64,000 nucleotides of DNA from Ahaetulla prasina. Lineage: Eukaryota; Chordata; Lepidosauria; Squamata; Colubridae. This document shows positions 55,240 through 64,000 of this stretch, one piece after another; positions within the stretch are counted from its first letter, which is position 1; each line of letters starts with the position of its first letter. The notes below the pieces were generated by a model, which had not been told where the DNA came from, did not search any database, and saw only the letters and a list, made by a program, of their open reading frames with translations. A program made the position numbers and the translations under genes. The stretch covers positions 102,822,554 through 102,886,553 of the forward strand of contig NC_080539.1 in the NCBI RefSeq assembly GCF_028640845.1. Reading direction: 5' to 3'.

Positions 55240-55942
55240 AAGCTGTGGCATGAGGTAGTATAGGCTTTAGTTCAATCCTAGCAAGACCAAGCAACTTTGA
55301 TTTTCTAGGGTTGCCCAATCTGGTGATTTTCCATCTTTAATTCTTGGTGGGATAGCAAGATAGACCTTCAGATAGAAGTGGCGCAAAATTTGGGAATTTT
55401 CCTGGATTCAAGCCTTGTGTTTGAAGAACAGATGTTGACCGTAGTCAGGATGGTTTTTGTAGCACTCCATCTGGTGTACTAATTTTGCCTTTTCCTGGAT
55501 CAGCACCGTTTATTGTCACTCATGCCTTTGCCATCTCCCAAGTGGGTAGAAATGTGCTATACATGGGGCTACCCTTGAAGATCACTCAGAAGCTGCAGCT
55601 GGTCCAGAACTCAATAATGCAAACAGTTATGGGAACACCTCTTAGCTACACTTGTTTCCAGTAGGCTTCTGGAGGGCCTCCTTTATCACCTCTAAAACCC
55701 TTCATTGGGTGGGATCAGGTTTTAAGTGGGATTTCTCTCTAATTGTTTCTGCTGGTCTCACTAAATTTAAACTAGAAGGGAATGTTCCAGGTTGCAACTA
55801 TTAAACAATGCCATTTGATGGAAGTAGAGAGACCTTTCCTGTCATAGCATGTGCCCTATGGAATATGAGATTTCCTTACATTTTGTAAGTCCTTAATGAT
55901 AGGGTGTCTCTTTGGGAATGGGGTTTGGAAGTTGGGTGAACC
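55240..55942 (+). pseudogene. decayed L2-group LINE ORF2 fragment
   Basis: Read across frames the + strand gives LGIFLDSSLVFEEQ (near 55410-55440), a RLLSLMPLPSPK-type segment, then KITQKLQLVQNS (near 55580-55615), TCFQ and LKPFIGWDQVLSG. These match the L2 region 'LGVxLDSxL ... KLQLVQNxAAR ... LHWLP', which lies before the C-terminal domain seen at 35279. Many stops show an old copy. It is interrupted at 55943 by a hAT-like element. Confidence 0.6.
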
Positions 55943-56219
55943 CAGAGGTGAAATCCAGCAGGTTCTGATAGGTTCTGGAGAACTGGTAGCAGAAATTTTG
56001 AGCAGTTCAGAGAACCGGCAAATACCACCTCTGGCTGGCCCCAGAGTGGGGTGGGAATGGAGATTTTGCAATATCCTTCCCCAGGAATGGGGAGGGAATA
56101 GGGATTTTGCAGTATCTTTCCCCTTCCACACCCACCAAGCCACGGCCACCAAGCCACACCACGCCCGCCATGCCATGCCCACAGAACTAGTAGTAAAAAA
56201 AATTTGTATTTCACCACTG
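55943..56219 (+). mobile_element. hAT-like MITE, family A, copy 3
   Basis: It starts CAGAGGTGAAATCCAGCAGG and ends 'TGTATTTCACCACTG', with a perfect 8-bp target duplication GGTGAACC at 55935-55942 and 56220-56227. At 277 bp it is nearly the same length as copy 1 and oriented like it. Confidence 0.93.
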
Positions 56220-56227
56220 GGTGAACC

Positions 56228-56552
56228 TATCAATGTGATTGTTTTTTCTTACGATTTAAGTTGGGTTTGTTCTCGGGCATCATTATTTTATTAGTAATTG
56301 CTTTTGTTTTGGCTTTTAATACTACGTTGGCTGATGAGAATGAAGGTCAATAAGATTGGCAGCTATATACATTGATTTGGCAATCCTTATGATTTATATT
56401 GATATATTGATCATCAATTGTGTTGTAAATGTTGTACCTTGATGAACGTATCTTTTCTTTTATGTACACTGAGAGCATATGCACCAAGACAAATTCCTTG
56501 TGTGTCCAATCACACTTGGCCAATAAAATTCTATTCTATTCTATTCTATTTT
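56228..56552 (+). mobile_element. LINE 3' end with (ATTCT)n tail
   Basis: The block 'ATGTACACTGAGAGCATATG', 'CACCAAGACAAATTCCTTGT', 'GTGTCCAATCACACTTGGCC' ends in ATTCTATTCTATTCTATTCT. The 31045-31133 copy shares the last about 90 bp. It lies beside the hAT-like MITE. The left limit is uncertain and the coding part is lost. Confidence 0.65.
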
Positions 56553-56979
56553 AGTAAATAAATAAATAGTCAAAATACCACGCAAAAGGAAGCTTGGTCT
56601 TTTCATGTATCTATTATATTCTGGCAGCATGACCTGATTAGATTTTTTTCTCACAACTTTACTGTACTTGCGCTAATCAAATGCTTATGTCATCAGATCA
56701 AGGCAGCTTGGTAGGTTCCAAAGGTCTGGTTTGACTTTAGCAGTATTTCTTGCATGCTACTCGCTTCAGTATGATTTCTGAAAGTCAATTTGAATTAAAC
56801 GTTAATTTAGGAGTTTATAACAACACAGACTGTAAAAAATGTGTAATGGCACATATATTATCAGAGTGGCCACATATAGTAGCTTTTCAGGAAATAGAGA
56901 GTTATGAGTATAAAATATCTTGCAACTCCTACAGTTTTATGGAAGTTTATCTTCCAATCTTCTAGATAGTCAATGTGTG
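56553..56979. other. unique AT-rich intronic DNA
   Basis: No feature recognised. Confidence 0.35.
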
Positions 56980-57114
56980 CCTGTTTCCCCCAAAACAAGA
57001 CATCCCCTGATAATAAGCCCAATTGGGCTTTTGAGCTCATGGCAATAAGGCCAAGCGCTTATTTCAGGCTTCAAAAAATATATAAGACAGGGTCTTATTT
57101 TTGGGGAAACACAG
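56980..57114 (+). mobile_element. TA-associated MITE, 'CTGTTTCCCCCAAAACAAGAC' type
   Basis: 'CCTGTTTCCCCCAAAACAAG' at the left and 'CTTATTTTTGGGGAAACACAG' at the right form an inverted pair, with TA following the right end. It resembles the common reptile element with 'GTGTTTCCCCGAAAATAAG' ends. The interior is short and no target duplication is clear at the left. Confidence 0.6.
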
Positions 57115-57330
57115 TAGTGGCTAAGTGCCAGAATGGAAACCATGAGACCATGAATTTTAGTCCCATCTTGAGCAAAAATCCAGCTGGGTGACCTTGGTCT
57201 AGTCACAATCTTTCAGCCCTAAGAAGGAGCAGTGGCAAACTACTTACAGAATCTTGCAACAAAACTGCAGGGACTTATCCAGGTAGATTCCATTAATCAA
57301 AAAGTTGATCTGAAGGCACCAAATTATATA
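57115..57330 (+). mobile_element. Sauria-type SINE, plus strand
   Basis: 'TAGTGGCTAAGTGCCAGAAT', 'GAGACCATGAATTTTAGTCC' (B-box region), 'CAGCTGGGTGACCTTGGTCT', 'AGTGGCAAACTACTTACAGA' and 'AAAACTGCAGGGACTTATCC' follow the order head, body, BovB-like 3' part. It directly abuts the preceding MITE, so its first bases are missing or were the target. Confidence 0.75.
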
Positions 57331-57363
57331 AATATATAATTCACTGAAATTGTTCTCTTATCA

Positions 57364-57495
57364 TAGGGATGTCAAACTCATGTCACGGCAGCATCACATG
57401 ACATATTGGGACTTTTTCCCACTTTGCTAAACTGGATGTGGGCGTGGCCAGTGTGTGACGCATCTAGCCCATGAACCAGAAGTTTGACAGCCCTG
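57364..57495 (+). mobile_element. hAT-like MITE, 'GGGATGTCAAACTC' family, 132 bp
   Basis: It starts TAGGGATGTCAAACTCATGT and ends 'AGTTTGACAGCCCTG', flanked by a perfect 8-bp target duplication TCTTATCA at 57356-57363 and 57496-57503. The terminal repeats match the family at 45293-45621, so this is a shorter relative. Confidence 0.9.
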
Positions 57496-57503
57496 TCTTA
57501 TCA

Positions 57504-59708
57504 TATTCAGATCACTCCGTATTGACTTTGGAGTTGCCTCCAACCTTTCATTGTCACAGTGAGGAAGGATATATTAATTTGTTATTTCTTCTGATGTATG
57601 CTGTTGAATTTCAGAGGAAAATGGCTTAGTTCCTGAGGCGCTGGTTAACAGCCATCAATTGCTATAAGAACTCTCTCAGGTTCCTAGATCCTGGAGAGCC
57701 CTCTAGTTTTCGAAGGGATTCTATGAAGTGGCAAAAGAGATACCTAGAATGCCATTGAAAGAAAATGAAGAGTAACCCTGAGCAAGCACAGGAATATTAT
57801 TTCAAGTAGTTAAATGCTATCATTTTTCCAGATTGCAGTCAGAGCCTTGTATGAAGAGTTCTAGGCATTTCTCAAATGAAATTGTTTAGATTCATTCTTA
57901 GCTAGTTTCCAGTTTGCAAATCCTTTGGAGTTGATTAAGAAATAGTCCAGTATGGTTCTCTGGAAAGAATTCAATCCTTGTGGTCCTAAGACATTGGGGC
58001 TGTAAGTGCAGCCATGTTGTATTAAATCTATGTTTTTTCCAGTTGATTAAAGCCTCCTCGGAAATGAGGTCTAGCTGGATCTAGTGGTGGTAAATGGATT
58101 TTTGAAATAAAGGATGTCTTCTCCAGCTTTTAAAGATGCAGAGCCCACCTACTTCTTCAATAAATCATTCCAGGATCCACTGATACTGGATAAATTGTGT
58201 CTTGTCTCCAACCTTCCTTTTTTTAGGGAAGGTTGTTGAGAAGGTAGTCAATTAGCAGCTTCAGAATATCCTGGAGGAAACTGTTTACTTTGACCTTTTC
58301 AGTCAGGTTTCAGAGTGCAGTAATTCTATAGCATTGATTATGCTTATAAATGACCTCTAACAGAATTGAGGTTCATTTATGAATGAATGAATGAATGAAT
58401 GAATGAATGAATGAATGAATGAATGAATGAATGAATTTTATCTGGCTGCATGAAACCAACCAGGCAACTTACAAAATTTGCATATTCAAAGCAAATATAA
58501 ATCAGAAGAAATTAAAATGGTGATTAAAAATGCAAAGTTAGCAATTATAAATTTCTAAAAGTAGTGTAGCTAAAAAAGTAATTCTCAAGAGCTGTCCAGA
58601 AAAGTTATGTTTTTCACCTGCTTCATAAAAGCCATGAAGGTAGGGGGGTGTATGTGATTTAGATAACAAGCTGTTCCATGAAAGGAAAGCTGCCCATCAT
58701 TGGGCTCCTGGTAGGCAGGAATCTCATATGGCAGTTGTCTTGGTAGGGTGAGCAGAAACTATTGAGGAAAGGCAATTCCTTAGATACCTAAGCCCTCAGC
58801 CATGTAGGGAAGGGGAGATCATCCATCTGGGACTTCTTTTTTCTTTTTCTTTTTGTCTTAGCAGCTTTCTGTACCGTTTTCATACCATAGTGTCCTCCTA
58901 GATTTAAAGGCTTAGACCGAAGCAGGGTGTTGAAGTGATTCTCCTTCTTCCTTTGAGACTCATTCCAATCAATGTTGGTAATAGGAGAGGTCTAGTACTA
59001 GACCTGTTACACTTCCTTTGTTCTTAACATTTCTGTGAAAACTCTTGAGTGAAGTTATTCATTAGCATACTCAGATATCATCAGCTGATGATATTTAGCT
59101 ATACCTTTCAAGCAAGTAATGGTATCAAGGTTCCTTTCAGGTGTTTTGAAACTGTTAGTGGAAGGAGGCAAATGTGAAGAACAGGGTTTATTTTAACTGA
59201 AGCAAGACCAAACAGAGTTTTGGGATGCTCTGGTTCTTGGAATCTTCCATCTTCAGTTCTCAATATGGTTGCATTTCCAGATAGAACTGATGTACAAATT
59301 CTCTGCGAGACTTAGCAGGAAGAGCAGGTGGCAACTCTACCCAAAAGATCCTTCATGCCAATCCATTTTCTATGCCAGTTACTTATGTCCATTGGTGGAC
59401 CAGGAAGCCCTCTCCATATTAACTCACACCCAAGCCAATTCTTATTTGGAGTTCTACAGCATGCTATATGAGCTGTGCTTGAAGGCTGTCTAGAAGCTTC
59501 ACTTGGGTCCATGTACAATGGTACAGATGGGTATGTGTGAATCCAATACACTCAAGAAACACCATTATTTTTGAGAGTTACACTAGCTACCCATAGGCTT
59601 TTAGATATAATTCAAGTTTGTTACTCTCTTATAAAGACCTTCATGGAACAAGAGCAGGTTATTTGTCTGTTTGTTTCTGCATATTCCACAAGATCTAACA
59701 GGGAAATA
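57504..59708 (+). pseudogene. decayed L2-group LINE, ORF2 part
   Basis: Scattered ORF2 blocks are readable: KVVEKVVN-QLQNILEE (near 58225-58270), FDLFQSGFRV (58290-58315), a degenerate 'DDTQLY'-type segment near 59085-59110, and LRDLAGRAGGN-S (59305-59335). A HWWTRKP...ILTPKPI stretch and YKDLHGTRAGYL (59630-59665) follow. A (GAAT)n microsatellite interrupts it. Order and orientation agree with an L2-group element. The copy is ancient. A MITE at 59709-60079 separates it from a C-terminal scrap. Confidence 0.6.
58378..58436. repeat. (GAAT)n microsatellite
   Basis: About 14 perfect GAAT/ATGA units within the decayed LINE. Confidence 0.97.
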
Positions 59709-60079
59709 CAGTCCTTGAGTTACGATCATAATGGAGCCCAAAATTTATGTTGCTAAGTGAAACAATTTTTTTTTTAGTTTTGCCCCATTTTATGGCTTTT
59801 CTTACCACAGTTAAGTGATTTATTGCATTTGTTTAGTTAGTAATATTATTGTTAAGTGAATCTGGCTTCCCAATTGACTTTGCTTGTCAGAAGGTCACAA
59901 AAGGGGATCACATGATCCTGGGACATTGCGACCACCATGAGTCAGTTGCCAAGTGTCTGAATTTTGATCATGTGACCATGGGGATGCTACAATAATCTTA
60001 AGTATGAAAAATGGTCATGTCACTTTTTTCAGTGCTGTTGTAATTTTGAACGGTCACTAAATGAACTGGGGACTATCTC
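59709..60079 (-). mobile_element. TA-flanked MITE, family C, inverted
   Basis: The ends are 'CAGTCCTTGAGTTACGATCA' and 'CTAAATGAACTGGGGACTATCTC', bounded by TA. In the minus sense it contains 'GTGACCGTTC' and 'CCCCATGGTCACATGATCA', as in the other copies. It interrupts the L2-group remnant. Confidence 0.87.
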
Positions 60080-60397
60080 TATGCTCTATGCTCCCTTTTA
60101 TGAAATAGTATTATCTAGCAGGACCCAGGAAGTGTGTCTTCTTTGTTATAGCATATGCCCTTTGGAAGAGCATATCTCTAGAGATTCCATTACCTTCCAT
60201 TAACCTTCTAGAAATCCTTGAAAACCTGGGTGTTTTTTCTCTGGCATTAGGCCAGAATTGGCACAAAGGACTGATGGGTGTTTGGCAGCCATGAAGTTGG
60301 TTGACTTCTACCAACTTCAGGTTGGAATCTGTTGTGGTTTGGCTTTGGTTGCATGGTTCTGTGGTGTGTCTTTGTTTTGTTGTTTTTTAAAAATCTT
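60080..60397 (+). pseudogene. L2-group LINE C-terminal scrap
   Basis: The text RTQEVCLLCYSICPLEEHISR ... followed by KPGCFFSGI and 'DGCLAAMKLVDFY' reads like the last part of an L2 ORF2 and its 3'UTR. The segment 'GGCACAAAGGACTGA.GGGTG TTTGGCAGCCATG' recurs at 61755-61790. It continues the remnant left of the MITE. Confidence is modest. Confidence 0.45.
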
Positions 60398-60942
60398 TGT
60401 TCTGTCCTCCTCCGCCTCCGTCCGAATGATGGCTTAATTAGCTGGCACTATCAGCTCTGGCGACAAAAGAGCCAGCGTCTGCCAAGAGCCCTCGTTATTT
60501 TCCACGACGCTGGTGAGTCACAAACTTCAGCTCTAGTCAATCAGTGGATTTGCCTGATACAAAGAGACACACCAGCTCTTGCTGCCTTTTATATCCTGTG
60601 GAGTGTGGCTCCATGACTCAGCACTTCCTAGGCCTGCCCCACCCTTGCTTCTGTTGTTCCCTCTTCTGCTGCCTACAAAACCTAGGATTCAACCATGCCT
60701 GATTGCTGTCAGCTGGATCTGCAGGCATGGCCTGGGGGGAGAAAGAGTCAGGGGATAGAGGCCTCATTATCTCTTTCACCTGGCCTGCTTCTGGCTCCTG
60801 GAACTGAGCCAGGGAAGCCGGTGCTCCCGAGGTAAGTCCTGACGGCCCTTCCCCCTCACTGTCCAAGTCACTTTCTGGCAGCAGGCCCGGCTCCGAGTCA
60901 CTTTCTGGCAGCAGGGCCGGCTCGGGGGGCGCAGACACAACA
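60398..60942 (-). mobile_element. solo LTR of an LTR retrotransposon
   Basis: The element begins TGTTCTGTCCTCC and ends GACACAACA (TG...CA, TGTT/AACA inverted ends) and is flanked by the 5-bp target duplication ATCTT (60393-60397 and 60943-60947). On the minus strand a TATA-like GGATATAAAAGGC lies at 60596-60584, giving that orientation. U3 carries a 30-bp tandem duplication ('AGTCACTTTCTGGCAGCAG', 60866-60914). The GC-rich unit with TG/CA ends, and no internal genes, is a solo LTR left by recombination. Gypsy versus retroviral origin cannot be told from the LTR alone. The long open minus frame through it is not a gene. Confidence 0.85.
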
Positions 60943-61087
60943 ATCTTATGTTATTCACCCAGAGTTGATATTCATGATTTGGGCACCTTATGTATCAAAA
61001 CATACCAAAAGTAAGAAAGAACTATGAGCAACTCTTGATTTTCTGGTTTTATCATGATATGTCTTGTCCTTATCTTTCTTTTCTTAT
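60943..61087. other. short unique spacer
   Basis: Nothing recognised between the solo LTR and the BovB insertion. Confidence 0.35.
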
Positions 61088-61099
61088 GGTACTACTGGT

Positions 61100-61326
61100 T
61101 TGGTTTTTTGGTTATTGTTCAGTCGCTAAATCATATCCAACTCTTTGCAATCCGATGGACCACAGCACATCTGCCCCTCCTGTCCTCCACTGTCTCTCGA
61201 AATCTGCCCAAACCTATGCCCGCTGCATCAATGACCACTTTTAACAGTCTCATCTTCTGCTGTCTCCCTTTTCCACTCCAGTATCCTTGCCAAGAAAACT
61301 CCATAGACAGCACCAAAAGACTAAAA
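61100..61326 (-). mobile_element. BovB (RTE) LINE 3' end, minus strand
   Basis: The minus strand reads ...EDRRGRCAVVHRIAKSWI-stop followed by 'GGATATGATTTAGCGACTGA' and an ACAATAACC tail, the C-terminus and 3' end of BovB. The 12-bp target duplication GGTACTACTGGT (61088-61099 and 61327-61338) is perfect, so the ends are exact. BovB is well known for horizontal spread between squamates, ruminants and others. The insertion is short, 227 bp. Confidence 0.88.
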
Positions 61327-61338
61327 GGTACTACTGGT

Positions 61339-62213
61339 GCAATCTGTCAATCACAGTTTATTTTATGTTTGATCTGTGATTTAAATTTAACAATAACCCT
61401 GGCATGTAAATTGAATTAAAATTACATTGTACAATATAAATGAGTTTGAATCACAGTTTCTTAGTTCAGATATAAAGGAAATTAGTTATTTCAGAAATAA
61501 TATTACAATGTGCAAGAGAATGGAGGATAGTAATTTTTTTAAAAATAAAATAGCATAATTAGGTCTTAGTCATGTTTCTGACATTAGATTGGGATAGAAA
61601 TATACCTAGTTCAGCATTTTTGGCCAGGAGGAAAGGATGCTGCTGTATTAAGATGCTCCAAGAATAGGCCACACTTTCTTGAAGCTGCAGAAATGGGAAC
61701 AGCTTGTCCTAGAAGTTGTGCAGTGACTGATCTCTGCCACTTTTCTAATTCAAAGTTGGCACAAAGGACTGACGGGTGTTTGGCAGCCATGTAGTTTAGG
61801 CAGATGGAAATCCTGCTGTAAAATCTGCAATAGTGTAAGAAATGTTTTGCTTTCCCCTCTCCGTCCCCCCACCCCTTTCTCTTTCTCTCTCTACCCCTTA
61901 CACGGACACATGCGCAGAGTCTGAAACACTAGTAATTGCTTAAAATTCCAAAGTAATAACTACTTCTGGTTTGCTATTTGATACCATAATCACATGGATA
62001 GTTTGGATAATTATGTTGTATTGACAACTAATGTTAACTTGGACATGCTGAAACTATAGGCTAGATTTATAGTGGTTTGCAAGAGTATAATTTAATTTGA
62101 TTTAGACTGTTATAGTGAGTTAAATTTGGAATTTGCCCGGAAAAAATAAACAAACTATAGAATCAGTATTAGTACTATTTTTATACTTTATAGCTACATT
62201 AATACTGCTGTTC
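61339..62213. other. unique AT-rich intronic DNA
   Basis: A scrap at about 61755-61800 echoes the L2-group 3' text near 60255-60295. A pyrimidine tract lies at 61852-61900. Nothing else recognised. Confidence 0.4.
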
Positions 62214-62400
62214 TTTTTTTGTAATAATTTTATTAAACATTACAGTTAAAAACATAAGAACAAATACAAACTAAGAGATAAAAGTATAAAAAGAAAAATT
62301 AGAAAGTTAGAAAAGAAAGAAAAATACAAACAAACATAGAAAAGAAAGAAAAAAGAATATAGTAGAGAAAGTATATATATATACATATATACATATATAT
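62214..62400 (-). mobile_element. possible L1-type 3' end, interrupted by a Penelope-like element
   Basis: 'TTTTTTTGTAATAATTTTATTAAACATTAC' type sequence at the left, then purine-rich text, resembles a LINE 3' end on the minus strand. Sequence right of the Penelope-like element (63837-64000) may be its continuation. Not proven. Confidence 0.3.
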
Positions 62401-62530
62401 TTGTTTTCTGAGGTTTTCGCGGGTGTCGCAGAATTTTACGCAGGAGAAAACCCGAATAACCAAAGACCTATATACATACATATATATATATATATATTTG
62501 TTTTCTGAGGTTTTCGCGGGTGTTTGTATG

Positions 62531-62800
62531 TAGGTCTTTGGTTATTTGGGTTTTCTCCCGCGTAAAATTGGAAGTGTCTTGGCGACGTTTCGACGAAGTC
62601 TCATTCGTCATCTTCAGGCTTCAGTTTCGTGCTTCTGGGAGCAATGTGTGATTGCAGCTGTTTCTTCCTTTTTAACTGCTAGTGGGGGTTTGAACTGATT
62701 GGGTGGGAGCTTGGCTGTGCTCTGATTGGATGGGGTTTTTTTGTGCTCTGATTGGCTGGGGGTGTGTCCTGTTTGGGTGGGGGATTGGTTGTGCTCAGAT
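62531..62800. repeat. inverted repeat, left arm of Penelope-like element
   Basis: Inverted match to 63477-63754, including 'TAGGTCTTTGGTTATTTGGG', 'GTTTCGACGAAGTC' and 'GTGCTCAGAT'. Small substitutions and one indel differ between arms. Confidence 0.9.
62587..62617 (-). ncRNA. hammerhead-like motif, left arm
   Basis: Minus strand: CTGAAGA, T, GACGAA, 6-nt loop TGAGAC, TTCGTC, GAAAC. CTGAAGA fits CUGANGA and GAAAC supplies GAAA. The 6-bp stem is perfect, with one unpaired T at the CUGANGA side. Stems I and III are not assigned, so self-cleavage is only a possibility. Confidence 0.45.
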
Positions 62801-62872
62801 TAGTTTGTATTGCAGGGGGATTTGAGCTGGTGAGATGCATTGCTGTTGTTTGGTTTCGTGTTTGTGGTCGTG

Positions 62873-63379
62873 CTACATCTTCATAGTCTGCTGCATGTAT
62901 GGATTGGAGGGGTTTGAAATGGCTAATGTTGCAGCTGCAGTCTGGCTTCTGGTCCTTGGTCGTGCTTCATGATTAGTGTGGATTTGGGTCTGCTTTCTGG
63001 GTGGATGTGTGGTGGTGACATCCTGTGTGGACCTCGTGAGTGTGGGTCTGGTGTCATTCCTCGTGTTAGGGACTCGTTTGTCAATAAGGGCGGGTTTCCA
63101 AATGGCTGGTAGGCGGGAGGTATCATCTCGTTTGTTCATGCTGTGTGGGCGTTTTTCTATCTCGATGGCTTCTCTGATTATTCTGTTGTTAAAGTGTTCA
63201 GTTTTGGCGATAGTTCTGATCTTTTTAAAGTCAATATCATGTCCTGTGGCTTTAAGGTGTTTGACCAGGGAAGAAGTCGGTTCCTATTTTTTGACTGAGT
63301 TCTTGTGTTCTTCACTGCGTGCACTTATTCTTCTGTTGGTTTGTCCAATGTATGTGGTGGGGCAGGCGGTGCATGGGAT
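62873..63379 (-). pseudogene. Penelope GIY-YIG endonuclease domain, one in-frame stop
   Basis: From 63379 the minus frame reads PCTACPTTYIGQTNRRISAR, SEEHKNSVKK, a TAG stop, EPTSSLVKHLKATGHD, KKIRTIAKTEHFNNR, REAIEIEKRPHSMNK and WKPALIDKR. TYIGQTNRR is the YIG half of the GIY-YIG nuclease. The upstream Cys pair and HLKATGHDIDF/IREAIEIEK text are typical of this region. Only the endonuclease end is present; RT is missing. The open tail after the stop runs to 62873. The stop probably makes it inactive. Confidence 0.85.
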
Positions 63380-63476
63380 TGAAATATATATATATGTAGG
63401 TCTTTGGTTATTTGGGTTTTCTCCCGCGTAAAATTAGAAGTGTCTTGGCAACGTTTCGACGGAGCAATGTGTGATT

Positions 63477-63754
63477 ATCTGAGCACAACCAAGCCCCCAC
63501 CCAAACAGGACACACTCCCAGCCAATCAGAGCCAATCAGAGCACAAAAAAACCCCATCCAATCAGAGCACAGCCAAGCTCCCACCCAATCAGTTCAAACC
63601 CCCTCTAGCAGTTAAAAGGAAGAAACAGCTGTGATCACACATTGCTCCCAGAAGCACGAAGCTGAAGCCTGAAGATGACGAATGAGACTTCGTCGAAACA
63701 TTGCCAAGACACTTCCAATTTTACGCGGGAGAAAACCTGAATAATCAGACCTAC
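63477..63754. repeat. inverted repeat, right arm of Penelope-like element
   Basis: Inverted counterpart of 62531-62800. It contains a repeated 'CCAATCAGAGC' run (63518-63570) and ends 'ATAATCAGACCTAC'. Confidence 0.9.
63669..63699 (+). ncRNA. hammerhead-like motif, right arm
   Basis: Identical 31-nt layout and sequence to the left-arm copy but on the + strand: CTGAAGA, T, GACGAA, TGAGAC, TTCGTC, GAAAC. Transcription through the whole element would produce both orientations. Confidence 0.45.
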
Positions 63755-63763
63755 ATATATACA

Positions 63764-63795
63764 TATACATATACATACATACATACCTACATACA

Positions 63796-63831
<36 letters not shown>

Positions 63832-63836
63832 TATAT
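63764..63836. repeat. (CATA)n / (TA)n microsatellite
   Basis: A CATACATA run with a CCTACATA interruption, then TATATATA. Similar (TA)n/(CATA)n tracts at 62370-62400, 62474-62500 and 63383-63398 surround the Penelope-like element. Confidence 0.95.
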
Positions 63837-64000
63837 TGATTTCCCCTCTCATAAAGTATAAACATTTTTAGTAATCTATCACCTTTTATTAAAGTACAAC
63901 AAGTGACATCTTTGTCCACTATTTCATCTGTTTTTTTTATAATCTTTATACTCTCATCAAAAGCAGAAAGTCCATTAAGAGTTGCTGGAGAAAACAATTT
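63837..64000 (-). mobile_element. possible continuation of L1-type 3' end
   Basis: AT-rich sequence with 'TATAAAGTATAAACATTTTT' and 'TTTTTTTATAATC'. On the minus strand it contains a short open frame reaching the window edge. It may be the other half of the element at 62214-62400, but similarity was not confirmed. Confidence 0.25.

Larger units (their letters stand above)
62401..63763 (-). mobile_element. Penelope-like element with long inverted flanks
   Basis: A minus-strand GIY-YIG frame (63379-62873) is enclosed by two inverted flanks of about 270 bp. The left arm is 62531-62800 and the right arm 63477-63754. A further partial left-type arm lies at 63388-63476, and an inverted partial at about 62404-62475. 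Shared words are 'CTCCCGCGTAAAATT', 'ACACTTCCAATTTTACGCGG' and 'CCAATCAGAGCACA'. Penelope-like elements often have such rearranged terminal repeats. Each main arm contains the hammerhead-like motif. The exact ends are blurred by (CATA)n repeats. Confidence 0.82.

Noticed and set aside
60618..60938. 106-codon Pro/Glu/Ser-rich minus frame
   Set aside because: It lies wholly inside the solo LTR, and GC-rich LTR DNA gives such frames by chance.
60398..60942. Endogenous retrovirus provirus
   Set aside because: Only one LTR is present, without internal genes. The 5-bp duplication cannot separate gypsy from retroviral origin.
1..64000. tRNA genes or CRISPR arrays
   Set aside because: tRNA-like sequences are SINE heads lacking a full cloverleaf. 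Repeats are simple tandem or dispersed, with no spacer array.

Overview
This window is vertebrate nuclear DNA, almost certainly from a squamate reptile and most likely a snake. The DNA is AT-rich, about 99% is non-coding, and no prokaryotic-style gene order is present. The repeat mix is squamate: L2/CR1-group LINEs with microsatellite tails, young L1, BovB, Penelope-like elements, Sauria-type and other tRNA-derived SINEs, and many hAT-like and TA-flanked MITEs. No rRNA, tRNA gene, CRISPR array or complete protein gene was found.

The only host coding sequence I can support is one first exon on the + strand, 50867-51068. It encodes the alternative N-terminus of a Nance-Horan syndrome family protein (NHS/NHSL1 type). 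The exon ends in a phase-1 splice donor, and its next exon lies beyond the right edge, so 51069-64000 reads as the start of a long first intron. Roughly 50160-50866 is probably 5'UTR/promoter and contains a short upstream ORF. The left 50 kb is upstream intergenic or intronic DNA.

Layout. 1-9.6 kb: unique AT-rich DNA with a (TTCC)n tract, three SINEs, L1 3' ends and a Penelope-type flank. 9.6-13.1 kb: an older non-LTR element split by a young 5'-truncated L1 (10517-12788) with a 16-bp target duplication and an unbroken 676-codon ORF2 remnant. 13.1-34.2 kb: hAT and TA-flanked MITEs, L2 and CR1 ends, a fossil L1-clade ORF2 (about 22.3-23.0 kb) and a decayed Penelope GIY-YIG reading frame (about 27.3-28.0 kb). 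35-38 kb: a CR1 carrying a nested L2, tandemly duplicated. 39.8-41.7 kb: a full-length-looking L1 derivative with a GC-rich leader, ORF1 and A-tail but no ORF2 (HAL1-like), flanked by a 17-bp target duplication. 44.3-47.4 kb: a second 1.5-kb tandem duplication. 47-50 kb: nested MITE/SINE/hAT insertions. 55-60.4 kb: decayed L2 pieces with MITEs. 60.4-60.9 kb: a solo LTR. 61.1 kb: a BovB 3' end. 62.4-63.8 kb: a palindromic Penelope-like element.

Mobile-element calls come from reading-frame similarity, terminal inverted repeats and target-site duplications (TSDs) seen in the sequence. Family names come from memory and were not searched. The best candidates for something under-described are the ORF1-only L1, a hammerhead-like 31-nt motif with the same architecture at three places, and two tandem duplications bounded by 11-13 bp microhomology. 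I found no clear novel gene system.
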